64,000 nt of DNA. Origin: Okapia johnstoni. Taxonomy: Eukaryota > Chordata > Mammalia > Artiodactyla > Giraffidae. The DNA lies in contig CM044314.1 in the NCBI GenBank assembly GCA_024291935.2, positions 23,906,001 to 23,970,000 of the forward strand. Direction: 5' to 3'. The notes below the pieces were generated by a model. That model saw nothing but the letters and a program-made list of their open reading frames with translations, had not been told where the DNA came from and searched no databases. Positions within the stretch are counted from its first letter, which is position 1, and each line of letters opens with the position of its first letter. This document shows positions 54,941-64,000 of this stretch, piece after piece. Made by a program: the position numbers and the translations under genes.

Positions 54941-56776
54941 ATGGTTTGATCTCCTTGCTGTCCAAGGTCTTCTCTAGCACCACAGTTCAAGAGTATCAAT
55001 TCTTCAGAGCTCTGCCTTCTTTATGGTCCAACTCTCATATCTGTACATGACTACTGCAAAAAACATAGCTTTGACTACATGGACCTTTATCAGTAAGGTG
55101 ATGTCTCAATCTGTCACTGCTTCCACTTTTCCCCCATCTATCTGCCATGAAGTGATGGGACTGGATGCCATGATCTTAGTTTTTTGAATGTTGAGTATCA
55201 AGCTGGACTTTTCACTCTTCTCGTTCATCCTCAAGAGAGGTTAGTTTCTTTCACTCCATCATTAGAATGGTATCATCTGCATATCTGAGACTGTTGATGT
55301 TTCTCCCAGCAATATTGATTCCAACTTGAGATTCATCAGCTCGGCATTTCACGTGATACACTCTACACAGAAGTTAAATAAGCAGGGTGACGATATACAG
55401 CCTTGATGTACTCCTTTCCCAGTTTGGAGCCAGTCCATTGTTTCATGTTCAGTTCTAACTGTTGCTTCTTCACCTGTATACAGGTTTCTCAGGAGACAGG
55501 TAAGGTGGTCTGGTATTCCCATTTCTTTAATAATTTTCCATGGTTTGTTGTGATCCACACAGTCAAAGGCTTTAGTATAATCAATGAAGCAGAAGTGGAT
55601 GTTTTTGTGGAACTCCCTTGCTTTCTTCATGATCCAATGTATATTGGCAATTTGACTTCTGGTTCCTCTGCCTTTTCTAAACCCAGCTTGTACATCTGAA
55701 AGTTATTGGTTCACATACTGCTGAAGCCTAGCATGAAGGATTTTGAACATAACCCTGCTGGCATATGAAAGCAGCACAACTGTATGACAGTTTGAACATT
55801 TTTTGGCATTGCCCTTCTTTGGGATTGGAATGAAAACTGACATTTTCCATTCCCGTGTCCATTGCTGAGTTTTCCAAACTTGCTGACATATTGAGTGCAG
55901 CACTTTAGTTGAATCATCTTTTAGGATTTGAAATAGCTCAGCTGGAATTCAATCACTTTCATTTGTCCTGTTAATCGTAATGATTCCTAAGGATCAGTTG
56001 ACTTTACACTCCAGGATGTCCAGCTCTAGGGGGGTGACCACACCGTTGTTGTTAACTAGGTTATTAAGACCTATCTTGTATAGTGTTTCTGTGTATTCTT
56101 ACCACCGCTTCTTAATTTCTTCTGCTTCTGGTAGGTCCTTACTGTTTCTGCATGTATCATGTCCATCCTTGCATGAAATGTTCCCTTGATAGCTCCAAAT
56201 TTTGTTGAACAGATCTTTAGTCTTTCCCATTTCATTGTTTTACTCTATTTCTTTGCATTTAAGAAGGCCTTCTTATCTCTCCTTGCTATTCTCTGGAATT
56301 CTGCATTCAGTTGAATATAACTTCTTTCTCTCTTGCCTTTTGCTTCTCTTCTTTCCTAAGCTATTTGTAAATCCTCCGTAGACAACCTCTTTGCCTTCTT
56401 GCATTTATTTTCCTTGGAGACGGTTTTGGTCACTGTCTCCTGTACAATGATATGACCCTCCATCCACAATTTTTTAGCATTCTGTCTACCAGATCTAACC
56501 CCAATGAATCCATTCATCATCCCACTGTAAGGGATTAATGTCATACCTGAATGGCCTAGTGGTTTTCCCTACTTTCTTCAGTTTAAGCCTGAACCTCACC
56601 AAATGGAGCTCATGATCTGAGCCACAGTCAGCTCCAGACCTTGCTTTTGCAAGGTCTGTATGGAGACAGACTTTTGCAGACTGTATGGAGCTTCTCCATC
56701 TTCAGCTGCAAAGACCATAATTAACCTGATTTCCTTATTGACTATCTGGTGATGTCCATGTATAAAGTCATCTCTT

Positions 56777-57852
56777 CAGTTCAGTTCAGTTGCTCAGTCG
56801 TGTCTGACTCTTTGCGACCTCATGAACCGCAGCACGCCAGGCCTCCCTGTCCATCACCAACTCCCGGAGTCTACTCAAAGCCATGTCCATTCAGTCGGTG
56901 ATGCCATCCAACCATTTCATCTTCTGTCATCCCCTTCTCTTCCTGCCCTTAATCTTTCCCAGCATCAGGGTCTTTTCAAATGAGTCAGCTCTTCACATCA
57001 GGTGGCCAAAGTATTGGAGTTTCAGCTTCAACATCAGTCCTTTCAATGAACACCCAGGACTGATATCCTTTCGGATGGACTGGTTGGATCTCCTTGCAGT
57101 CCAAGGGACTCTCAAGAGTCTTCTCCAACACCACAGTTCAAAAGCATCAATTCTTCGGCACTCAGCTTTCTTTACAGTCCAACTCTCACATCCATACGTG
57201 ACTACTGGAAAAACCATAGCCTTGACTAGATGGACCTTTGTTGACAAAGTGATGTCTCTGCTTTTTAATATGCTGTCTAGGTTGGTCATAACTTTCCTTC
57301 CAAGGAGTAAGCATCTTTTACTTTCATGGCTGCAATCATCATCTGCAGTGATTTTGGAGCCCAGAAACATAAAGTCAGCCACTGTTTCCGTGGTTTCCCC
57401 ATCTATTTGCCATGAAGTGATGGGATCAGATGCCATGATCTTAGTTTTCTGAATGTAAGAGGCCCTTTTAGTTCTTCTTCACTTTCTGCCATAAGGGTGG
57501 TGTCATCTGCATATCTGAGGTTATTGAAATTTCTCCCAGCAATCTTGATTCCAGCTTGTGCTTCCTCCAGCCTGGCGTTTCTCATGATGTTCTCTGCATA
57601 TAAGTTAAATAAGCAGGGTGACAATATACAGCCTTGATGTATTCCTTTACCTATTTGGAACCAGTCTGTTTTTCCATGTCCAGTTCTAACTGTTGCTTCC
57701 TGATCTGCATACAGGTTTCTCAAGAGGCAGGTCAGGTGGTCTGGTATTCCCATCTCTTTCAGAATTGTCCACAGTTTATTGTGATCCACACAGTCAAAGG
57801 CTTTGGCATAGTCAATAAAGCAGAAATAGATGTTTTTCTGGAACTCTTTTGC
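56777..57852 (-). mobile_element. BovB inserted into BovB
   Basis: Same orientation as its host. It starts with the reversed 3' tail CAGTTCAGTTCAGTTGCTCAG and reaches the RT domain (reversed SFIDYAKAF region). The TSD TCTCTT is exact at 56771-56776 and 57853-57858. The minus frame 56993-57436 keeps 147 C-terminal residues, and 57403-57789 keeps the RT palm with YADD. A deletion near 57455 removes part between them. Younger than its host by position. Confidence 0.95.
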
Positions 57853-58026
57853 TCTCTTGGATTGTTGGGAAAGGGTGTTTGCTATGATAAGGATATCCTC
57901 TTGACAAAACTCTGTTAGCCTTTGCCGTGCTTCATTTTGTATGCCAAGGCCAAACTTGCCTGTTACTCCAGGTATCTCTTGACTTCCTACTTTTGCATTC
58001 CAATCCCCTATGATGAAAAGGACATC

Positions 58027-58027
<1 letters not shown>

Positions 58028-58068
<41 letters not shown>
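58028..58068. repeat. (TG)n microsatellite inside BovB
   Basis: 41 bases of uninterrupted TG, inside the BovB endonuclease region where normal copies have only a short GGGTGTTAG word. Not at a SINE tail, so it arose within coding-derived LINE sequence. Confidence 0.97.
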
Positions 58069-58070
<2 letters not shown>

Positions 58071-58842
58071 GTTATAGAAGATTTTGCAGGTTTTCATAGA
58101 ACCAGTCAACTTTAGCTTTTTTGGCATCAGTGTTGGAGGCATAGACTTGGATTACTGTCATGCTGAATGGTTTGCCTTGGAAATGAACTGAGACCATTTT
58201 GTCATTTTTTAAAGTTTCACTCAAGTACTGCATTTCAGACTCTTTTGTTGACTATGATGGCTACTGCTTTTCTTCTAAGGGATTCTTGCCCACAGTAGTA
58301 GATATAATGGTCATCTAAATTGAATTCACCGTTTCAGTCCATTTTGGTTCACTGATTCCTAAAATGTCGATGTTCATTCTTACCATCTCCGGCTTGCCCA
58401 TGTCCAATTTATCTTCATTCATGCACCTAACATTCCAGGTTCCTATGCAATATTGTTCTTTACAGTATCAGACTTTAATTTCACCACCAGACACATCCAC
58501 AACTGAGCATCGTTTCTGCTTTGGCTCAGGCGCTTCATTCTTTCTGTAGCTATTAGTCATTGTCCTCCACTCTTCTCCAGTAGCATATAGGATATCTTCT
58601 GACCTGAGTGGGAGGACTCATCTTCTGGTGTCATATCTTTTTACCTTTTCATACATTTCATGGGATTCTACTGGCAAGAGTACTGGAGTGGCTTGCCATT
58701 TCCCCCTCCGGTGGAATGCATTTTGTCAGAACTCTTGACTATGACCTGTCTGTCTTGGGTGGCCCCGCGGGGCATGGCTCATGGCTTCACTGAGCTACAG
58801 AAACCCCTTCACCATGACAAAGCTATGATCCGTGAAGGGGGC

Positions 58843-60081
58843 ATTTATTCTTGAGAAATTGTAACTTTTGGTTACACACAAAATGTGTACATGAATGTTC
58901 ATAGCATCTTTATTCTTGGTAACCAAATACTGGAAACACTCATGTGTCTTATACTGGATGAATGGTTAAACAATGTGGTATATACATACCACGAAATAAT
59001 ATTCAAAAGCAAAAAGGAAATAATCATTGACATACACAGCTTAGATGAAGCCCCAGGGAACTTATGCTAAGTTTAAAAATCCATTCCCATTCCCAAAAGG
59101 TTTACATACTGTGATTTTATTTTAATAATATTCTTGAAATGAGATTATAAAGATGGGGAACAGATTACTATTTGACAGGGGTGAGGGTTGGGAGAGCCTG
59201 GGGGAGGTAAGTGTAGTTATAAAAGGGCAACAGAAAAGAATTCTTGAGGGAAATGAAATTCTTCTTTATACTTTGACTGTGGTAATGAATACACAAGCCT
59301 ACATGTGTAATAAAATTGCATAGGACTAAATACACATGAGAGCATGCACACACACAGACACACACACACAAATACAAGTGAAATGGGAACTCTCAATAAT
59401 ATTGGTGGGTTATCTCAATGTCAGTATCCTGGCTGTGGTATTATACTATAAATTTGCAACTATTGCTCATACATTGCTAGTGACAATGCAGGATGGTACA
59501 ACTTTGGAAAGTATTAGAGTGGTTTCTTACAAATTTAACCACATACTTATATGTCCTAGTAATTGCATTTCTAAGTATTTTCCTAAGATAAATGAGAATA
59601 TAAGTTTACACAAAGATGTAAATACAAATTTTTATATCAACTCTATTTATAATAGCTAAAAAGTAGAAAAAATCCACGTATCCATCAATCAGTGAACAGT
59701 AAATTTACTGTGGTGTATCTATACAATGAGATTCTACTTAACAAAAAAAAAATAATGGAGTGTTGATACACACTACAACATGAGTGAATCTCCAAATAAT
59801 TATGCAGTGTGAAAGAAGTCATTCACAGAATAATACATGATATATGACTCCATTTCTATGAAATTTTAGGGCAATGATACAGCAAATTATGGCAAAAGAA
59901 AGTAAATCAGAGATTGTATTATGTTGCCAGAAGATGAAAGAGGAGACTAGCTATAAGGAAACTTCATGTGGTGCTGGAGATTTGTTACATTATAACTGTG
60001 TCATGGTTAAAACATTGTATACAATTGTCAAAAATCATTAAATAGTACATTTTAAATTTATTGTTATATATTACATAACAA
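58843..60081 (+). mobile_element. Two old L1 3' ends in tandem
   Basis: The first (58843 to about 59460) has CATGAATGTTCATAGCATC, GGATGAATGGTTAAACAATG and a CA-rich run near 59345-59368. The second (about 59465 to 60081) again has TTTATATCAACTCTATTTAT AATAGC and ATCCACGTATCCATC, followed by its own 3' UTR and AT-rich end. The repeated late-ORF2 region shows two L1 copies in the same orientation. Confidence 0.65.
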
Positions 60082-60085
60082 AAAA

Positions 60086-61170
60086 ACATCTACTACACCA
60101 AAGCTTTTGACTGTGTGGATCACAATAAAGTGTGGAAAATTCTTAAAGAGATGGGAATACCAGACCACCTGACCTGCATCCTGAGAAATCTACATGCATG
60201 TCAAGAAGCAACAGTTAGAACTGGACATGAAACAACAGACTGGTTCCAAATTGGGAAAAGAGTACATCAAGGCTGTATATTGTCACCCTGCTTATTTAAA
60301 TTTTATGCAGAGTACATCATGCAAAATGTCAGGCTGGATGAAACACAAGCTGGAATCAAGATTGCAGGGAGAAGTATCAATAACCTCAGATATGCAGATG
60401 ACACCACCCATATGGCAGAAAGCAAGGAAGAACTAAAAAGCCTCTCAATGAAAGTGAAGGAAGAGAGTGAAAAAGTTGGCTTAAAGCTCAACATTCAGAA
60501 AACTAAGGTCACGGCATCTGGTCCTATCACTTCATGGCAAATAGATGGCGAAACAATGGAAACAGTGAGAGACTTTATTTTGGGGGGCTCCAAAATCACT
60601 GTATATGGTGACTGCAGCCATGAAATTAAAAGTCGCTTGCTCCTTGGAAGAAAAGCTATGACCAACCTAGACAGCTTATTAAAAAGCAGGGACATTACTT
60701 TATCAACAAAGGTCCATCTAGTCAAAGCTATGGTTTTTCAAGTAGTTATGCATGGATGTGAGAGTTGGACTATAAAGAAAGCTGAGCACTGAAGAACTGA
60801 TGCTTTTGAACTGTGGTGTTGGAGAAGACTCTTGAGAGTCCCTTGGACTGCAAGGAGATCCAACCAGTCCATCCTAAAGGAGATCAGTCCTGAATATTCA
60901 TTGGAAGGACTGATGCTGAAGCTGAAACTCCAATACTTTAGCCACTTGATGTGAAGAACTGACTCACTGGAAAAGACCCTGATGCTGGGAACGATTGAGG
61001 GCGGGAGGAGAAGGGGACGACAGAGGATGAGATGGTTGGATGTCATCACCGACTTGAAGAACGTGAGTTTGAGTAAGCTCCGGGAGTTGGTGATGAACAG
61101 GAAAGCCTGGCATGCTGCAATCCATAGGGTCTCAAAGAGTCAGACATGCCTGAGCGACTGAACTGAATAT
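60086..61170 (+). mobile_element. BovB LINE, RT domain to 3' end
   Basis: Sense copy that begins at the counterpart of FIDYAKAFDCVDH and ends CTGAGCGACTGAACTGA. Flanks ATAACAAAAAA (60075-60085) and ATAACAATAAA (61171-61181) are a likely TSD with one mismatch. It contains the longest open frame in the window. The frame closes at 60792 by a stop, and a TGA at about 60952 also interrupts the C-terminal part. Confidence 0.95.
60115..60792 (+). pseudogene. BovB reverse transcriptase fragment
   Basis: About 225 codons open, from just after RT motif A (AFD at 60106-60111; its Asp is present) to the start of the C-terminal domain. Motif C is YADD at 60391-60402, so both catalytic acidic motifs survive, followed by the thumb-like region with SWQIDGETMETVRDF and KSRDITLSTKV. 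In an intact BovB this would be one part of a single protein of about 1,000 residues. Endonuclease, linker and most of the RT fingers are absent upstream, and a stop cuts the C-terminus, so it cannot make a working enzyme. Confidence 0.9.
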
Positions 61171-61183
61171 ATAACAATAAATA

Positions 61184-61323
61184 AACCTCAGTAAAAATAT
61201 ATCCTAGTAAGCCTGATTTAATTATCTCTGATTAAAGACATTAGGGCTACAAAGGTAGTAAACAATAAGGGAAGAAGGAAATCCAGAATCAACAGATACT
61301 TTTAGGAGGTTTGACACAATATC
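61184..61323. other. Spacer between inverted BovB copies
   Basis: About 140 bases of unique AT-rich DNA separating two BovB elements of opposite orientation. Confidence 0.6.
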
Positions 61324-61850
61324 AATTCAGTTCAGTTCAGTCGCTCAGTCGTGTCCGACTCTTTGCGACCCCATGAACCGCACCATGCCAGGCCTCCCTG
61401 TCCATCACCAACTCCCAGAGTTCACCCAAACCCGTGTCTATCGAGTCGATGATGCCATCCAACCATCTCATCCTCTGTCGTCCCCTTCTCCTTCTGCCCT
61501 CAATCGTTCCCAGCATCAGGGTCTTTTTCAATGAGTCAACTCTTCGCATCAGGTGGCCAGAGTATTGGAGTTTCAGCTTCAACATCAGTCCTTCCAATGA
61601 ACACTCAGGACTGATCTCCTTTAGAATGGACTGGTTGGATCTCCTTGCAGTCCAAGGGACTCTTTCAAGAGTCTCCTTCAACACCACAGTTGAAAAGCAT
61701 CAATTCTTCGGCACTCAGCTTTCTTCACCGTCCAACTCTCACATACATACATGACCACTGGAAAAACCATAGCCTTGACTAGACAGACCTTTGTCGGCAA
61801 AGTAATGTCTCTGCTTTTTAATATGCTGTCTAGGTTGGTAATAACTTTCT
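61324..61850 (-). mobile_element. BovB 3' end, antisense
   Basis: Starts with the reversed 3' tail (TTCAGTTCAGTTCAGTCGCTC) and ends at the counterpart of KVITNLD near 61850. A minus frame at 61337-61687 keeps 116 C-terminal residues. No clear TSD. It forms an inverted pair with the copy ending at 61170. Confidence 0.95.
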
Positions 61851-61984
61851 GCATAAAACAAAGAATTTAGTCTTTTGATAGAGATGGACAAATATGTACA
61901 TATGTTTGTACATATAAGTACAATGTGGTGTTTACCATATCAGTAAGAATCATTCATGTAGACCATACTACCATAATTAGCCAC

Positions 61985-64000
61985 AGGGTTTTTCAACATC
62001 TTTTTTGACAGCTTTTTTGAGATATGTTACATTCCATAACATTTTAGTAAATCTGATGGTTTTTAGTATATTTATTCAGTTGTGCAACTATCACCACATT
62101 CCATTTTTAGAAAAATTCCAATACTCCCAAAGTTTCTTTCATTCCTTTTTGCAGGCAATTCCTGACCTCTTTTACGCTTCAGGCGTACCACTGACCTCCT
62201 TTATGCCTCAGAGTTTTGCCATTTCTAGAAATTTCATATAAATGGGATTATATAATATATAGTATTTTGTATCTGGCTTCTTTAATTTAACATAATGTTT
62301 TCAAGGTTCACTCATACTATCTGCTGTAGTTGTTGATTCCTTTTTATTACTGGATAGTACTCCATTGAAAATATAATTTTTTACTCATTCATCAGTTAAT
62401 GGACTATTAGATTTTTCCAGTTTGAGGCTATTTTTAATAATGCTGCTATGAAATTCTGGTACAAGTCTTTGTATAAACATGTTTTCATTTTTCTTGTATC
62501 AGTATCTAGGAATGGAATGTCTGGGTGCCCTTGTTAAGTCTCTGTTTAACCTTTTAGAAGCTGATGAAATATTTTGCAAATTAGATATACCATTTCCCAT
62601 TGCAACCATCAGTGTACAAGGGTTCCAATTTCTCCACATTCAGATATTGTTGGTTTTTAAAATATGATTTATTTTTATGTCATTTATTTATGTCATTCTA
62701 GTATATAAAGTGGAATCTCATAGTTTTATGTGCATTCCCCTAGTGATTAATGATGTTGAACATTTTTCCATGTGCTTGCTAGCATATATTATCTATGGTG
62801 AAACATCAATTCAAATCTTCTGTCCATTCTATTACTGGGTTGTTTTTCCTCTTATTACCGAGTTTTAAGAGTTCTTTATAAATTCAGAACATAGGTCTTT
62901 TACCATATACATGGGTCACAACTATTTTCTTCCTATTTGTGACTTGTCTTTTAATTTTCCTAGTGGTGTCTTTTGAAGAGCAAAAATTTTAATTTTGATG
63001 AATCCCAATGAAAATTTTCTTGTGTTTTGAATTGGGCTTTTGATGTCATATCTAATATATTTTTGTTTACCCCAAGATCAGAAAGGTTTTTTTTCTATTC
63101 TTTTCTCTAGAAGTTTTGTAGTGTTAGCTCATTCAGTTAATTTTTATGTATGGCATGAGGTAAAGGTATAATATTTTTGAATATGAATATTTAATTAACA
63201 GCATTTGTAGAAAAGACAATGAATTTCCATGGTATTTATATTGAAAATCAATAGATTATATGCCACCATCTGTTTTCTGTGAACCTGTTTCTGGGCAATC
63301 TATTCTGTTCCACTGATCTATTTACATTTATCCTTATGCCAATACCACTCTATCTTGATTACAGTGGTTTTACAGTAAGTTCTGAAATCAGGCAGTGTAA
63401 GTCCTCCAAATTAGTTCTGTTTTTTTTTCAAAATTGTTTTGGCTATTCAAGGTTCTTTGAATTCCCTTATACATTTTAAGATCAGCACGTCTATTTTTTT
63501 TTTTTAAGCCTGCAGGCATTTTGATAGAGATTGCACTGAATACATAGGTCAATTTGAAAAGAACTGAGTTCTTAACATGAATCTTTCAATCTATGAACCT
63601 GGTATATCTCTCCAGTTATTTAGAACTTTTTCTCTCAACATTGTTCTATAGTTTTCAGTATATATTTCTTGCATTTATTCTAAAATTTATTTCTAAATAA
63701 CTTATTTTTGATGCTTTTAAGACTAAACTTGATTCCTTAGCTTTATTTCTGGATTGCTTATGGCTAACATATAGAAATGCCATTGATCTTATATCCAAGA
63801 ACTTTAGTATACTTACTAGTTCTTCAACTAATTACATTCCTTAGGACATTCTACACAGACTATACTGTTTTCTGTCAATAAAGATCATTTTACTTCTTTC
63901 TATAGAATAAGTACACTGTTAATATTTTTCTCACCTTAACTGAAGTGGTTAGATATTGAAGTTATTTATAATTAAATCTTTCATAAATATCTCACATTAG
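61985..64000 (-). mobile_element. Old L1, 3' UTR through ORF2, antisense, runs off the window
   Basis: Starts with the reversed 3' UTR (GAGATATGTTACATTCCAT, GTTGTGCAACTATCACCAC, TTCATATAAATGGGATTAT) and then ORF2 (TAATGATGTTGAACATTTTTCC, TTTTGAAGAGCAAAAATTTT, GTTCCACTGATCTATTTAC, TTGTTTTGGCTATTCAAGG). Strongly diverged. It continues past 64000. Confidence 0.75.

Larger units (their letters stand above)
54941..58842 (-). mobile_element. BovB, nearly 5'-complete but 3'-truncated, with nested BovB
   Basis: Antisense BovB covering about 2.8 kb after removing the nested copy. It runs from the C-terminal domain (54941) through RT, linker and endonuclease to near the 5' end (58842, with the 5' TGGCCCCGCGGGGC region near 58761). 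The last 300 or so bases of the 3' end are missing, unusual for a LINE, which normally loses the 5' end. Frames 55349-55630 (RT, with KAFDCVDH) and 55703-55903 are broken from each other. A TG microsatellite sits in the endonuclease region. Confidence 0.9.

Noticed and set aside
1639..58068. Regularly repeated sequences considered as a CRISPR-like array
   Set aside because: The repeats are dispersed SINEs, LINE tails and dinucleotide runs in a vertebrate genome; there are no regular spacers.
60115..60792. A 225-codon frame considered as a functional gene
   Set aside because: It is an internal slice of BovB reverse transcriptase with no start context, no endonuclease and a premature stop.
1..64000. 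A hidden gene cluster or novel system
   Set aside because: No co-oriented set of intact reading frames exists. Every long frame maps to decayed BovB or L1, and the rest is short and unsupported.

Overview
This window is from a pecoran ruminant genome (cattle, sheep, goat or deer type). It holds several lineage-diagnostic repeats: many BovB (RTE-class LINE) pieces, monomeric Bov-tA and dimeric Bov-A2 SINEs, CHR-type tRNA-Glu SINEs, and young bovid-type L1 3' ends. They lie on a background of old mammalian repeats (L1M, MIR, MLT1, a Tigger-like DNA transposon, possible hAT remnants). I cannot decide the species from sequence alone.

I found no host protein-coding gene, exon series, rRNA or tRNA gene, and no CRISPR array. 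The longest open frames (up to about 225 codons) are decayed pieces of BovB or L1 ORF2. The setting looks like an intergenic or deep-intronic, AT-rich repeat graveyard. No undescribed biological system is visible; the interest is in the insertion history, which can be read from nested elements and target-site duplications (TSDs).

Layout. 1-5.5 kb: mostly unassigned sequence with an L1M piece, two Bov-tA and one CHR-2 SINE. 5.5-9.4 kb: L1M 3' UTR, a solo LTR with visible promoter and poly(A) signals, then a second LTR split by a BovB and a Bov-A2. 9.6-15.4 kb: a long old L1 (5' region through 3' end) hit by three SINEs and by a Tigger-like element that itself carries a BovB tail. 16-18 kb: two antisense BovB pieces. 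18-20.7 kb: repeat-poor. 20.7-22.3 kb: a BovB inside an L1 3' end. 22.7-29.8 kb: MIR and SINE-rich. 29.8-34.3 kb: a young 5'-truncated L1 with a perfect TSD, then a sense and an antisense BovB. 34.5-39.5 kb: MIR, CHR SINEs, old L1, and a repeat-free stretch that could be a conserved regulatory element. 39.7-43.7 kb: old L1 sequence with a BovB inserted in its younger 3' part and an internally deleted BovB. 44-47.5 kb: a MIR, a Bov-A2, and a 47-bp L1 insertion. 47.5-51.1 kb: old L1 pieces with an MLT1 LTR. 51.1-58.8 kb: a sense BovB, a bovid L1, then a long antisense BovB with another BovB inside it. 58.8-61.9 kb: tandem L1 3' ends and a close inverted pair of BovB copies. 62-64 kb: old antisense L1 running off the window.

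How the parts relate: BovB supplies the enzymes thought to mobilise Bov-tA and Bov-A2, which share its 3' end. The window therefore shows both a LINE and its SINE dependants, landing repeatedly in older mammalian repeats. Every BovB and L1 copy here is truncated, frameshifted or interrupted, so none looks capable of autonomous movement.
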